This document shows, piece after piece, positions 51,236 through 61,112 of a stretch of DNA of 64,000 nt. The stretch is taken from the NCBI GenBank assembly GCA_045104975.1, contig JBGCCY010000180.1, positions 5,020 to 69,019 on the forward strand. Reading direction: 5' to 3'. Origin of the DNA: CAJQQY01 sp045104975. Its GTDB lineage: Bacteria; Bacteroidota; Bacteroidia; Chitinophagales; Saprospiraceae. The notes under the pieces were generated by a model. The model was not told the DNA's origin and ran no database searches. It saw nothing but the letters and a program-made list of their open reading frames with translations. Position numbers and translations under genes: made by a program. Numbering within the stretch: the first letter of the stretch is position 1; the number at the start of each line of letters is the position of its first letter.

Positions 51236-51446
51236 GATACTCTTTTACTTTCCTTATTTTATTATTGGAGTTTTGTATTTCAATTGCTTAAAAGGTAGGA
51301 AAAAATTGGTGAATCAATTAAAAGCAAAAGATAAGATTACAGATGATGATAAGATAAATTTGAAAGGTATTCTTCTCGGAGAATATATGTTCTTAATTTC
51401 AGGAGTACTATTAATTTCGTATGAAATCTATCATTCCATTTTATAA
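51225..51446 (+). CDS. Small two-helix membrane protein
   Basis: 73 residues with helices at about 4-22 (YKILFYFPYFIIGVLYFNCL) and 50-69 (LGEYMFLISGVLLISYEIY), and a charged loop between (KGRKKLVNQLKAKDKITDDD). It overlaps the upstream 33-codon ORF by 11 bases. Family unknown. Confidence 0.55.
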   Translation: MIYKILFYFPYFIIGVLYFNCLKGRKKLVNQLKAKDKITDDDKINLKGILLGEYMFLISGVLLISYEIYHSIL

Positions 51447-51542
51447 TAAAAAAAGCCCATTTTCAAAAGAATAAACTTTTAAAAATGGACTAAAGTTTTA
51501 GTTTTCTAGCTTTCGAAATATATATGTGATTTTTAAATAGGC

Positions 51543-52463
51543 TTATTTAATTATGGAAACTTTTCCATTTTTTATTTTTTCTCCGTCATTTAATATTTGA
51601 TAAAAATACATTCCATTGCTCCAATTGGAAACATCAATTCTTTGCTGATTACCAGAAAAGTTAAATTGGTTCATTAATTTCCCCTGAAGGTCAAATACTT
51701 GAACGATGGTATTTTTTTCAATTCCTAAAACCGATTCAAAAGTCAATGCATCTTGAGCAGGATTTGGAAAAACATTTATTTCAGACAAAGGAGTTGTCTC
51801 ATTAATATTGGTGGGATTTAATCCTCGCAATTCTACCAAATCAATCGTAAACTCACTTAACGAATCATTATCACAAGGGTTCTTAAAAGAAATTTCTAAG
51901 ACTTCAGGAGCATCTTCTGAATAATATTCAATGGCAACTTCTGCATATTCAAATTCAGCAGTATTATCATCCTTGCTAAAATATTTTTTCCCTTCTCCCA
52001 CGATGATAAAATCATTAGTGTTATCATCCCATTTCTTTAATTGAATTTCTGCATAACCTAATATTGGACTACCTAAAAATAGCGAATCAAAAGCATAGTG
52101 GCCATGGAAAGTATAATAAAAAGCCATCCCTGTTGGACGTTGAGAAAAAGCCATTCCTTCAGCTGTAGGATTATCAGGATCAAAATTTCCAAGTCGAAGA
52201 GAAGAAGAATAACATGCTCCATTTCCAACTATATGATTAACCATTTGCATAGCATAATCACCTGAGAAGGAGTTGGTAGATTGGTTGATAAAAGTTCTCG
52301 AGAAATTATTACTGGTCTGATTAGTCGTGATCCAACCGATGGGAGCAACTTTATTTTGGGAAAGCTCTTTCCAATCTTCCATGTCATCATTTGGAATCAC
52401 TTGAGCGAAAGTGATCAAGCAAGTAAGCAATAAAAATGAGAGTAAGGCAATCGTTTTTTTCAT
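51543..52463 (-). CDS. Secreted T9SS protein with PCMD/CBM-like domain
   Basis: 306 residues. Signal peptide to about FAQ (21), then a jelly-roll-like domain (about 24-225) opening with NDDMEDWKELSQNKVAPIGW, a layout used by carbohydrate-binding PCMD-type domains of Bacteroidota. The T9SS type A sorting domain occupies the last 75 residues (VFPNPAQDALTFES to KNGKVSIIK). It is exported across the outer membrane and probably surface-attached. Ligand unknown. Monocistronic. Confidence 0.75.
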   Translation of the reverse strand: MKKTIALLSFLLLTCLITFAQVIPNDDMEDWKELSQNKVAPIGWITTNQTSNNFSRTFINQSTNSFSGDYAMQMVNHIVGNGACYSSSLRLGNFDPDNPTAEGMAFSQRPTGMAFYYTFHGHYAFDSLFLGSPILGYAEIQLKKWDDNTNDFIIVGEGKKYFSKDDNTAEFEYAEVAIEYYSEDAPEVLEISFKNPCDNDSLSEFTIDLVELRGLNPTNINETTPLSEINVFPNPAQDALTFESVLGIEKNTIVQVFDLQGKLMNQFNFSGNQQRIDVSNWSNGMYFYQILNDGEKIKNGKVSIIK

Positions 52464-52626
52464 ATCAAATTGATTTTTGTTGAGTTAGTAAATACATAAG
52501 GTGTTCAACTTCTAAATCAATCCAACTGCCAAAACGCTGCATCTAAATTTATTTTATCAAAAAGAAATCCTTCAAATTGATTTCTCAAGGTGAAGGATTT
52601 TAAATACTTTTATTAATATGGGTATA

Positions 52627-53127
52627 TTATTTAGTAGAAATTGGGATCGACAAATTAATGTATTCCCAAGAAAAATTAATCGATTTTTTACCGACGGAAT
52701 ATTCCAATTGCTCTTGAATATTCTTTATATAAGAAGGTGTGATATTGACTCTTAAAGCATCGTCAGATTGTTTGTATGAATAAGCTCCCCATTGATCATT
52801 GGTTTTGGAAAAAATAGCCACCCAATCTCCTTTTTTATTTGGAATGATAAAAAAGCCATACTTTCCAGCTGCCAATTCTTTGCCATCAATCATTACTTTT
52901 TCAGAAAATGAAACGGTGGTGTTTTCATTGGCACCTGCTCGCCAAACTTTTCCATATTTCTCCAAACCTCCCCAAACCGTCCTTCCTCGAACAGAAGGAG
53001 CACAATATTTTATTTCAATATCTACTTTATCAATTGTTCCATTCGCAACAGAATTAGGACTTTTTTGAGCTTCCATATTTGAGGACAACGCCAAAAGTAG
53101 GATGAGTAAGAATCCAATTTTTTTCAT
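52627..53127 (-). CDS. Secreted DUF2911 protein (short form)
   Basis: 166 residues. Signal peptide to about EAQ (20), then one DUF2911 domain with the hallmark CAPSVRGRTVWGGLEKYGKV and WRAGANENTTVSFSE, and GKYGFFIIPNKKGDWVAIFS. It lacks the helical repeat tail of the paralogue at 3873. DUF2911 has no known activity. Monocistronic. Confidence 0.85.
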   Translation of the reverse strand: MKKIGFLLILLLALSSNMEAQKSPNSVANGTIDKVDIEIKYCAPSVRGRTVWGGLEKYGKVWRAGANENTTVSFSEKVMIDGKELAAGKYGFFIIPNKKGDWVAIFSKTNDQWGAYSYKQSDDALRVNITPSYIKNIQEQLEYSVGKKSINFSWEYINLSIPISTK

Positions 53128-53238
53128 GATATTCTATTTTAATGTTTTTAAATAATGCTCTTAATAAACTTAAAGACAACATCTTTATTAGAAAAATGCA
53201 TTAAGTCAAAAATAGAAATAAATAATGAAGCACTTTTC

Positions 53239-53490
53239 TTAAACTCTCTTCACTTTTCTAAATTGAACTACCGAAGCAAATCCAATTACCATCCAGAAAA
53301 AATTAACCATTACCGAAGGCATAGCACCATAGTAAGTTGAGTTAACTAGAATTAAAGCTGCCCCCAAAATATTTAAAAATTGGAATTTAAATGAAGTGCC
53401 TTCCATCTTATTTGTGGAAACTGAGTAATAGGCATACAAGCTAATAATTGCTCCAACCCATCCGAATAAACTGATTAATAATTCTACCAT
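53239..53490 (-). CDS. Small membrane protein, CBU_0592-like
   Basis: 83 residues from ATG 53490, with three helices at about 4-22, 33-50 and 57-75: LISLFGWVGAIISLYAYYSV, FLNILGAALILVNSTYYGAM. The pattern of a leading GW.GA, a central LN..GA and a terminal aromatic helix matches the CBU_0592-like family, whose function is unknown. A TTG in frame at 53511 overlaps the -7 element, so the ATG is preferred. Confidence 0.65.
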   Translation of the reverse strand: MVELLISLFGWVGAIISLYAYYSVSTNKMEGTSFKFQFLNILGAALILVNSTYYGAMPSVMVNFFWMVIGFASVVQFRKVKRV

Positions 53491-53508
53491 GATTTGATTT
53501 TTTTGGCG

Positions 53509-53516
53509 CAAAAGTA
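53509..53516 (-). promoter_or_regulatory. -7 promoter element
   Basis: On the minus strand TACTTTTG fits TAnnTTTG exactly, 19 bases before ATG 53490. The -33 position is only T-rich. Confidence 0.4.
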
Positions 53517-53756
53517 TTCTTTTTTTTGATAATAAAAAGTTAAAATTGAGATAAGTAAAAAAGTCTTTTCAAATATATTTTTAAACACATTTTTCACCCT
53601 TATTTTCCAAAAAAAAACAATCATTACCGTACGGTAGACAAGGATTTTTTAAGAAAAATTAGCGAAAAATCTTGTACCTAAAATTCCTACTAAATACTAC
53701 TCTTTTACTTAGATTATTTTACCTTGAGAAAAATTAAATAGACCAAAATTACATGC

Positions 53757-55832
53757 ATGAAATATTTAAAAATCTTTATTTCAGGACTCCTCTTTTTATT
53801 CATTTTAGGTTTTATCTTTTTATCTTTTTATGCAGGTCCAGGAATTGATCTTGATACCGCAGGCAAATTTGAATATGAGCCATTAAAATCTATTGAGCTG
53901 AATCAATTTGAAAAAAAAAAGCAATATGTTTCCTTATCTGATGGAACTCAAATCGCTGCAAATATTTTCCTTCCAACTATTTCAAAATCTGAAAAAGTAC
54001 CGACCATCTTTATTTTTACCCCTTATAATCGAAGTATCGTTTTACCCGATTTAGCTTGGTGGGAAAAGGCTGGAGCAAAAGCATTTACGGGAAGTTGGGG
54101 GCCAGTTTTTAATGGACTCCCCAATCGAAAAACCTTAAATACCTTGACTCATAGCGGGTATGCTGTAGTAGTAGCAGACATGCGGGGAACTGGAGCATCT
54201 TCCGGATTTACAAGTGCGATGTCTCCTCAATTGAGAAAAGATGGAATTGAAATGATTAATTGGATTGCTGAGCAAAATTGGAGTGATGGAAAAGTAGGGA
54301 TGCAAGGACCTTCTTATTTAGGATGGATTCAATTGGCAATTGCTAGCGAACAACCTGATGCTTTAAAATGTATTAGTCCTTCCATTATGGGAAGTGATAT
54401 TTATACCGAAGCTCAAAAGCAAGGAGGAATATTAATGACAAAATGGGTAAAGAATTTTAATAAACAACTTCGTTTATTAAATCTAAATGCTTTGGATCGA
54501 AAAAATAAAATGCCTGTTTTTCCAGCTGAACCAGTTATTGATGAAGATGGTGATGGAGAGATTATGGATGAGATTCCACTTTACACCGATTCAGCTGAAC
54601 CACTTTTTGTTACCGCAGAAAAACCAACTTATGCTGATGGAGTTGTCAGAGAAAAAAATATTTATTTTAATCATTCAAAAGATCATTTAAAAAATATTTG
54701 GACAGAAGAAATTGCCAAGGATTGGAAATATCGAGATGATAAAATTGTCGTTTATGATGATACGATGAGCTTGGAAGATATCAGTCCAGGATTTTTTATC
54801 CCTGCGATCAAGGAGAGTAAAATTCCTATTCTGATGACTGGTGGATGGTTCGATGGATTTGAAGGAGTGACGAAACTTTATGCAAGTTTGCAAGGGGAGA
54901 ACCCTGCTCATTTTGTTATGGCTCCTCGATTTCATATGCCAATGACTGTGCCACCAGCCTACAAAGAACTATTTGACTATCAAGGAGAATATGAAGATCA
55001 ATTGCTTTCTCTTCGTATTCAGTTTTTTGATTTTTATCTCAAAGGAAAAGAAAATGGGTTTGATAAAATTGATCCAGTACAATTGTACACCTGTTACAAA
55101 GGTTGGGAATCATTTGACCATTATCCACCAAAGGCAACAACTTATAAAACGTTATTTCTTAATGAAAAAAATCAACTCACTCAAGATTCAAGTGAAAATG
55201 GATCAGATGTTTATGAAGTTGATTTTAGTCATGCATCAGATTATGATGCAGAAAAAGATAATCGTTGGAATATGGCAACCACGACAGATTCATTAATGAT
55301 TCGTACACAGTTGGATAAAAAATGTATAGTTTACGAAACGCCAGTTCTAGAAAATAATTGGCAAGTGACTGGTCACACCATTGTGGAATTATTTATTTCT
55401 TCCAATCAAAATGATGCTGACGTTTATGTTTACTTGAGTGATGTGGCAGAAGATGGAACAGTTTATTATGTGTCGGAAGGACAACTCCGAGCAGGATGGC
55501 ATCGACAAGTGGAAGATGATGAACAAGTCAATTTTTTATATGATATAAAACCAGATTTACCTTGGCATGGATTTGATAAAGGTGGCTATCATGATAATCC
55601 ATTAGCTAACGATACCATTGTTTCTATGCGATTTGATTTGACACCTACGTCTTGGGTTTTTCAAAAAGGACATAAGTTGAGAGTAAGTATTGCTGGAGCA
55701 GATTTTGAAAATTTTGAATTTAATCCAAAACTTTGTCCTGATGGAAAATTAGAAAATTGTCGTGCTACTCAATTAAATATTCATCGAGGAAGAACTCAAA
55801 TGTCTAAAATAGAATTACCGATTTTGAAATAG
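53757..55832 (+). CDS. CocE/NonD-type alpha/beta hydrolase (X-Pro dipeptidyl-peptidase-like)
   Basis: 691 residues. An N-terminal membrane helix (about 5-25) suggests membrane anchoring or export. The alpha/beta-hydrolase core has DMRGTGASSG (141-150), the nucleophile S186 in GPSYLGW, an acid in GGWFDGF, and a later His in APRFHMPM. The C-terminal jelly-roll (about 500-685) has VELFISSNQNDADVYVYLSD and the closing RVSIAGADFENF, as in cocaine-esterase, glutaryl-7-ACA acylase and X-Pro dipeptidyl-peptidase relatives. It hydrolyses an ester or peptide; the substrate is unknown. A peptidase lipoprotein follows 56 bases later, suggesting joint peptide degradation. Confidence 0.88.
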   Translation: MKYLKIFISGLLFLFILGFIFLSFYAGPGIDLDTAGKFEYEPLKSIELNQFEKKKQYVSLSDGTQIAANIFLPTISKSEKVPTIFIFTPYNRSIVLPDLAWWEKAGAKAFTGSWGPVFNGLPNRKTLNTLTHSGYAVVVADMRGTGASSGFTSAMSPQLRKDGIEMINWIAEQNWSDGKVGMQGPSYLGWIQLAIASEQPDALKCISPSIMGSDIYTEAQKQGGILMTKWVKNFNKQLRLLNLNALDRKNKMPVFPAEPVIDEDGDGEIMDEIPLYTDSAEPLFVTAEKPTYADGVVREKNIYFNHSKDHLKNIWTEEIAKDWKYRDDKIVVYDDTMSLEDISPGFFIPAIKESKIPILMTGGWFDGFEGVTKLYASLQGENPAHFVMAPRFHMPMTVPPAYKELFDYQGEYEDQLLSLRIQFFDFYLKGKENGFDKIDPVQLYTCYKGWESFDHYPPKATTYKTLFLNEKNQLTQDSSENGSDVYEVDFSHASDYDAEKDNRWNMATTTDSLMIRTQLDKKCIVYETPVLENNWQVTGHTIVELFISSNQNDADVYVYLSDVAEDGTVYYVSEGQLRAGWHRQVEDDEQVNFLYDIKPDLPWHGFDKGGYHDNPLANDTIVSMRFDLTPTSWVFQKGHKLRVSIAGADFENFEFNPKLCPDGKLENCRATQLNIHRGRTQMSKIELPILK

Positions 55833-55888
55833 AATTTTAGTTTTTGGGGATCAACAATATCAACTAAAGAACCATTAATATTTTAATC

Positions 55889-57115
55889 ATGAAAATTTTA
55901 TACCTCCTAGTTTTTATTATTTTAATAGTTAGCTCGTGCCAACATAATCCATATAAATTAAAAACTTATAAATTTCCAGAACCCGTTGACACGACCACTC
56001 GTCCTATCGAATATCAAATAAAAAAAACTTATGAAATTGGAGACGTAAGTGCCTCAAATGAATTTCCATCAGCAAGATTAAATGAATTTTCTCAGCTCAA
56101 TGATTCCACTTTTCAAGCAACGATAAGCGCGGAAAATGTGCCAATCAATACAAGTCCTTGGTATGCTTTTAAAATTTGGTCAAAGCAACCAAAATCGGTT
56201 TATCTTAAATTGCATTATACCGTTCATAAACATCGGTATTTCCCAAAAGTAAGCATGGATGGAGAAAATTGGGAACGGCTAGATTCTACTTTAATTACGA
56301 AAACACCGGATGGTGTTCATGCTATTCTTAAATTAGATTTGACCCAAAAACCATTATGGATTGCTGGTCAAGAAATTCAGGATCATCGAAGAGTGGGAGA
56401 GTGGGTATACCAATGGAATGGAAATCCAGTTGTCACTCTTGGGAATGCTGGGAAAAGTGTGCAAGGACGTGAAATGTATTTTATGAATTTGTCAAAAGGA
56501 GATCATCAGAATAAACCAACGGTGATTATTATCAGTCGCCAGCATCCTCCTGAAGTAACTGGTTATTTAGCCATGCGAGCATTTATTGAAACGATAATTG
56601 AACAAGGAGCTACTAATGGATTTTTAGAAAAATATCGAGTGTTGGTATATCCGATGATAAATCCTGATGGAGTTGATTTGGGGCATTTTAGACATAATAC
56701 AGGAGGAATTGATTTGAATCGTGATTGGGCAAAATATCATCAACCAGAAATAAAGCAAGTTACTTCTCATATTGTAAAAGAGGCAAAGCAAGGAAAAAAT
56801 GAGATAGTTTTAGGCTTGGATTTTCATAGTACTCATTACGATGTGTATTATACTTTTGATGATTCCGTTGAACGAAAATTGCCTGGATTTACAAAGGAAT
56901 GGTTGAGTCGAATAGAGAAAGAATTAAATTTAGATGACATCAACGAGCAGCCAAGTGGATTAAATCAGCCTATTTCAAAAGGTTGGTTTTTTAAGCAGTT
57001 TGGTGCAGAAGGAATTGTTTATGAAATTGGAGATTCAACTCCGCGCGATTTTATCCAAACCAAGGGAGAAGTATCTGCTGTAGCTATGATGGATATTTTG
57101 ATGAAGATGAGGTAA
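55889..57115 (+). CDS. M14-family zinc carboxypeptidase lipoprotein
   Basis: 408 residues. The signal peptide has a lipobox (VSS-C17), so it is a lipoprotein. An N-terminal beta domain (about 45-185) precedes the catalytic domain. The zinc ligands are H219 and E222 in RQHPPEVTG and H313 in LDFHSTHYD; the catalytic glutamate is probably E379 in VYEIGDSTPR. DGVDLGHFRHNTGGIDLNRD is the typical substrate-site region. The layout resembles the PF00246 group with an N-terminal sandwich. It trims peptides at the C-terminal side outside the cytoplasm. Probably co-transcribed with the upstream hydrolase. Confidence 0.9.
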   Translation: MKILYLLVFIILIVSSCQHNPYKLKTYKFPEPVDTTTRPIEYQIKKTYEIGDVSASNEFPSARLNEFSQLNDSTFQATISAENVPINTSPWYAFKIWSKQPKSVYLKLHYTVHKHRYFPKVSMDGENWERLDSTLITKTPDGVHAILKLDLTQKPLWIAGQEIQDHRRVGEWVYQWNGNPVVTLGNAGKSVQGREMYFMNLSKGDHQNKPTVIIISRQHPPEVTGYLAMRAFIETIIEQGATNGFLEKYRVLVYPMINPDGVDLGHFRHNTGGIDLNRDWAKYHQPEIKQVTSHIVKEAKQGKNEIVLGLDFHSTHYDVYYTFDDSVERKLPGFTKEWLSRIEKELNLDDINEQPSGLNQPISKGWFFKQFGAEGIVYEIGDSTPRDFIQTKGEVSAVAMMDILMKMR

Positions 57116-57246
57116 CTAATTTTTTAATTAAACTTTTATAATAAAGAAATAATTCGATCAGGATTTATTCCTTTATTGTTGTCAAGGAAAATGATTGATA
57201 TTACTTTTAGATCTATAGAATAATAAATTTGAAAAAAACAAAAACT

Positions 57247-58635
57247 ATGCTTGAAACGGATTATTTAGTGGTGGGTAGTGGAGCTGTCGGAATGGCTTTC
57301 GCAGATGTTCTTTTAACTGAAACGGATGCAAAAATTATCATTGTTGATAGATTTGCTAAGCCTGGAGGCCATTGGAATTCAGCCTATCCATTTGTCACTT
57401 TACATCAACCATCTGCTTTCTATGGAGTAAGTTCTAGAGAACTTAGCAAAGGACTGAAAGATGAAGTTGGTTACAACAAAGGATTAAATGATTTAGCTTC
57501 AGGAGCTGAAGTGATGGCATATTTTGATGATGTAATGCGACATCAATTTTTGCCAACAGGTAGAGTTCAATATTTTCCAATGTGTGATTATCAAGGAGAT
57601 GGGAAATTTGTTTCAAAAATATCTGGTGAAGAATTTCATGTAAAAGTTAATGAAAAAACGGTCGATGCTACTTATTTAAAAACGACTGTTCCTTCCACTC
57701 ATACGCCAAATTTTAGCGTTTCGTCTGAAGTGAAATTTATCGCTTTAAATGATTTGCCAAAAATTGAAAATCCACCTGAAGGATTTGTTGTAATTGGTGG
57801 AGGGAAGACAGGAATAGATGCTTGCCTTTGGTTGTTAGAAAATAAAGTTGATCCAGATAAAATTACCTGGATTGTTTCAAGAGATGCCTGGTTGATTGAT
57901 CGAAAAAATACGCAACCAACTATAGAATTTTTTGAAGATGCGATTGGGGCACAATCCGATCAATTTGAGGCATTGGCAAATGCCACGTCGGTGGAAAATT
58001 TATTTGATCGATTAGAATCATGTGGTTCATTACTTAGGATTGATAAAAATGTTAGACCCAAAATGTTTCATGGAGCAACTATTAGCCAAATGGAATTAGA
58101 GGAGCTTCGAAAAATAAAACATGTTGTTAGAAAAGGAAGAGTGAACAGTATTGAGAAGAACCGAATTATTTTTAATGAGGAAAGCATTCCAACTTCGGAG
58201 AATCATATTCATGTAGATTGTTCGGCAAGTGCTATTTCTAATTTAGAAATGAAACCAATTTTTGCAGGCGATTTAATTACTCCACAAACAGTTCGATCTT
58301 ACCAACCCGTTTTTAGTGCAGCATTTATTGCTCATATTGAAGCAGCTTATGAAACTGAAGAGAAAAAAAATAAACTTTGCCAAGTTGTTCCTTTACCAAA
58401 CCATGATACTGATTGGATTAGAATGATGGCAGTTTTTATGATGAATCAATTTAATTGGTCCCAGGAAAAAGAATTGCGCCATTGGTTGCGGGCAAATCGA
58501 TTGGATGGGTTTAGTCAATTAGTTTCGCAAGTAGTCAAAGAAGGAGATGAGAAAAAGATGGCTATTTTACAAAAAATGAAATCTAATATGATGCCTGCTG
58601 TAATTAAAATTCAGCAATTGATGGAAGAGATATAA
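57247..58635 (+). CDS. FAD/NAD(P)-binding flavin-monooxygenase-like protein
   Basis: 462 residues from ATG 57247; an in-frame TTG at 57229 gives six extra residues only. The FAD fold is DYLVVGSGAVGMAFADVLL; DRFAKPGGHWNSAYPFVTLH follows as in flavin-containing monooxygenases. A second Rossmann motif is GFVVIGGGKTGIDACLWLLE. The C-terminus is helical. These enzymes oxygenate small hydrophobic substrates with NADPH. Cytoplasmic. It lies 131 bases after the carboxypeptidase, and a functional link is not evident. Confidence 0.82.
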   Translation: MLETDYLVVGSGAVGMAFADVLLTETDAKIIIVDRFAKPGGHWNSAYPFVTLHQPSAFYGVSSRELSKGLKDEVGYNKGLNDLASGAEVMAYFDDVMRHQFLPTGRVQYFPMCDYQGDGKFVSKISGEEFHVKVNEKTVDATYLKTTVPSTHTPNFSVSSEVKFIALNDLPKIENPPEGFVVIGGGKTGIDACLWLLENKVDPDKITWIVSRDAWLIDRKNTQPTIEFFEDAIGAQSDQFEALANATSVENLFDRLESCGSLLRIDKNVRPKMFHGATISQMELEELRKIKHVVRKGRVNSIEKNRIIFNEESIPTSENHIHVDCSASAISNLEMKPIFAGDLITPQTVRSYQPVFSAAFIAHIEAAYETEEKKNKLCQVVPLPNHDTDWIRMMAVFMMNQFNWSQEKELRHWLRANRLDGFSQLVSQVVKEGDEKKMAILQKMKSNMMPAVIKIQQLMEEI

Positions 58636-58743
58636 AATGGAATATCGAATAATGAACAAGGATTTGAGAAGTTTGACGATATTAGTTCAATTTTAAGTGA
58701 TGAGAGATGCTAAATTATTTCGAAGAAAATTAAGATTAAAAAA

Positions 58744-59277
58744 ATGAATGATATACCTCCACCTTCAAATGTATTTTTGACTCCAAAAGATGAGACACCA
58801 ATAAAAGGAATAATTATTTATAGCCTAATTGTAATTTTGGCAATAATAATTTTAGCGAATATCTATGCTTGGATAAATGTATTTATTCCATTTTTAGCAC
58901 TTCGAGTTATACTTCCTTTTGCCTACTGTATGCTTATTGGCTATTTTATGAGTTGGGGGTTTTTCTTAGGAAAAGTTAGGGGTTTTAAAAATTTACTCAT
59001 CTTAGTTTTGATAGGAACTATTTTATCTACTTATTTTTTATGGACTATTTGGACCGCTACTAAACTTGGTGAACCTATGTTTTATAGAGTAGGCAGTCTC
59101 TTCGAAGGTTTAAATAAAATCAATGTTCAAGGAGTTCTCATTAAAGGCGAAATTATAGGTGGAGCCATTCTAGCAAAAACGTTTTGGGTATTAGAGACCA
59201 TCTTAGTATTCCTTGTTCCCATTTTTGTTTTTGATGAAAAACCTCCAAAACTGAGTTCTTTGTTTTCAAATAATTAA
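58744..59277 (+). CDS. Polytopic membrane protein of unknown function
   Basis: 177 residues with four membrane helices at about 21-45, 52-75, 83-105 and 137-160. Segments include IKGIIIYSLIVILAIIILAN, FALRVILPFAYCMLIGYFMS-type sequence and VLETILVFLVPIFVFDEK. Proline-rich at both ends. No family recognised. It follows the flavoprotein by 108 bases and ends at a strong terminator. Confidence 0.6.
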   Translation: MNDIPPPSNVFLTPKDETPIKGIIIYSLIVILAIIILANIYAWINVFIPFLALRVILPFAYCMLIGYFMSWGFFLGKVRGFKNLLILVLIGTILSTYFLWTIWTATKLGEPMFYRVGSLFEGLNKINVQGVLIKGEIIGGAILAKTFWVLETILVFLVPIFVFDEKPPKLSSLFSNN

Positions 59278-59305
59278 ACTTGATAACAATACATTTACAA
59301 AACAG

Positions 59306-59342
59306 AAAAGAGTCTTAATTTTAATTGATTAAGACTCTTTTT
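59306..59342 (+). terminator. Rho-independent terminator
   Basis: AAAAGAGTCTTAAT pairs with its complement ATTAAGACTCTTTT around a loop, followed by T's (59306-59342). It lies between converging genes ending at 59277 (+) and 59374 (-). Confidence 0.85.
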
Positions 59343-59373
59343 TGTTTATGAATAATTACCTTTTTTAGTAAGA

Positions 59374-59973
59374 TTAATATTGATGCTTTCCACGCGTCCA
59401 ACCTTTTTCTCCTAAAAATTTTTCACCATCCGCTGCAGCAGGTTCTTCTAATTGAGTTCCCATGCTATCATTCCATCGATTCAAATATCCAAAAAGTGCA
59501 ATCACCCCAAGTATTTCTACGATCTCTCCATCATCCCAATGCTTTCGCATATTTTCAGAAATTTCATCATTGTTCGAATTCGGAACAGTTGACGCTGCAA
59601 TAGCTAAATCAAAAGCTGCCCGTTCGGCATCGGAGAATGCAGGGTAAGTTTTATATTCCCAAATGTGATTCATTTTGTCTTGCTCTGAGCCATATCTTTC
59701 AGCTGCTCGAATAGCATGTGCTTCGCAATATCGGCATCCTGTTGTCATGCTGGATAAGTAGGCAATTAACCGTTTTAATGCACTTGTAACTCTTCCTTGG
59801 TTTTCCATAACTGCTTTATTCATCTCTTGAAATGCCAAAGCAATTCGAGGACGATGCATCATGGTAAATAAACTATTGGGAGTGAAACCTAGCGTTTCTT
59901 GGTAAAATTCTGCAAGTTCTTTAGCCTCTTGATTAGCATCTTTTGGAAGAGGATTAACTAATGGTCTTTTCAT
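59374..59973 (-). CDS. Carboxymuconolactone-decarboxylase/AhpD-type protein
   Basis: 199 residues, all-helical. The redox motif is MTTGCRYCEAHAIRAAERYG at about 72-91, with the CxxC and downstream His of the AhpD/CMD 'peroxidase-related enzyme' group. WDDGEIVEILGVIALFGYLN is the typical C-terminal signature. Members act as alkyl-hydroperoxide or thiol reductases; despite the name there is no sign of a muconolactone pathway here. Cytoplasmic, monocistronic. Confidence 0.85.
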   Translation of the reverse strand: MKRPLVNPLPKDANQEAKELAEFYQETLGFTPNSLFTMMHRPRIALAFQEMNKAVMENQGRVTSALKRLIAYLSSMTTGCRYCEAHAIRAAERYGSEQDKMNHIWEYKTYPAFSDAERAAFDLAIAASTVPNSNNDEISENMRKHWDDGEIVEILGVIALFGYLNRWNDSMGTQLEEPAAADGEKFLGEKGWTRGKHQY

Positions 59974-60098
59974 TAAAAATTGATTTTAAGTTTGTTATTC
60001 TGCAAAGAATATATAATATTTTTAAGTTTGAAAATATATGGGAAGCAATATATAGATTTTAGTATTTCGCAGACATTTAAGTTAGCTATTTGGCTAGT

Positions 60099-60923
60099 TT
60101 ATCTATTCAAAAAAATTTCTTCCAAAGTGTTCGCCACACCATCATCTAAATTACTCAACGTAATTTGATCAGATACATTTTTAACTTCCTCTTTTGCATT
60201 ACCAACTGCAACACCCAAACCAACACCTTCTAACATTTCAATATCATTATAATTGTCTCCAAATGCAATTACTTCTTGCAATGAGATGTCGAATTTTTTT
60301 TCTAATAAAAAACTTAATGCAGATAGTTTGGATATTTTCTTACTCGCAATTTCTAAGTAAGTATCTTTTGATCGATAAATATTTAACTCCTCGGCAAAAT
60401 GCATTTTCAAGTAATTTTCCAATAATTGTATTTCTCCTTTTTCGCCCATGCACATGATTTTGTGAGGCCCAATATTTCGGTTTTTCCAATCCTTACAAAC
60501 TTGATCTAGATTAGCCACATCTGGTTTGACCTTAGTGTTATTCATTTCACGTTTTGCCCAATAATCCATCTGTGGAACCAACCATTCATCAGAATTATAT
60601 AAACTCATATGGATAGTTGAGTTAGAAATAAATGTTAAAATTTGAGTAGTCAAGTCCAAAGGTATTTCGATGGAAAGAAGGACTTCTTTGTTCCCATTCT
60701 CATTTGTTAAGACCAGTCCACCATTATAGGCAATTAAAGGATGAAATAGAATATCCATTTCTTTTTGAAGATGAGTCATAGCCTTGGGCATCCTAGAAGA
60801 AATCAGGATTATTGGATAGTTTTCCTTGATTTGTTGGAATATTTCAATCGTTTTTTGAGAGAGTTCTCGATCTTTATTTAGAAGCGTTCCATCAATATCG
60901 CTACACACTAATTTATAGTTCAT
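60099..60923 (-). CDS. Cof-type HAD-superfamily hydrolase
   Basis: 274 residues, a typical Cof/IIB length. Motif I is SDIDGTLLN with nucleophile D9 and acid D11; motif II IILISSRMPK; motif III lysine in ASKKISKLSALSFLL; motif IV AFGDNYNDIEML. The C2B cap lies between about 85 and 190. Such enzymes dephosphorylate sugar phosphates, flavin or pyridoxal phosphates in the cytoplasm. A well-spaced promoter precedes it. Monocistronic. Confidence 0.9.
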   Translation of the reverse strand: MNYKLVCSDIDGTLLNKDRELSQKTIEIFQQIKENYPIILISSRMPKAMTHLQKEMDILFHPLIAYNGGLVLTNENGNKEVLLSIEIPLDLTTQILTFISNSTIHMSLYNSDEWLVPQMDYWAKREMNNTKVKPDVANLDQVCKDWKNRNIGPHKIMCMGEKGEIQLLENYLKMHFAEELNIYRSKDTYLEIASKKISKLSALSFLLEKKFDISLQEVIAFGDNYNDIEMLEGVGLGVAVGNAKEEVKNVSDQITLSNLDDGVANTLEEIFLNR

Positions 60924-60939
60924 TTATTTAAATTTTCAC

Positions 60940-60969
60940 CAAATTTAACAAAAAAAAGACCTTCTTCAA
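60940..60969 (-). promoter_or_regulatory. Bacteroidota-type promoter of the HAD gene
   Basis: On the minus strand TTG (60969-60967), 19-base spacer, then TAAATTTG (60947-60940), a full -7 match. It would give a very short leader before ATG 60923. Confidence 0.5.
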
Positions 60970-61112
60970 CTTCTTTTAACTTTAGTTAATCTTATAATAA
61001 ATACAATATAATTATGAACATCAATCAAAATAAAGCGTCATAATTGTACTAGAAATGACACAACACACTTTTTGATCAACCCCTTTTTCTAACTCATTAA
61101 AAAAGTACAATT

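Noticed and set aside
59374..59973. Carboxymuconolactone decarboxylase as a missing step of tryptophan breakdown
   Set aside because: The CxxC motif places it with AhpD-type redox proteins, and it is 25 kb from the kyn genes.
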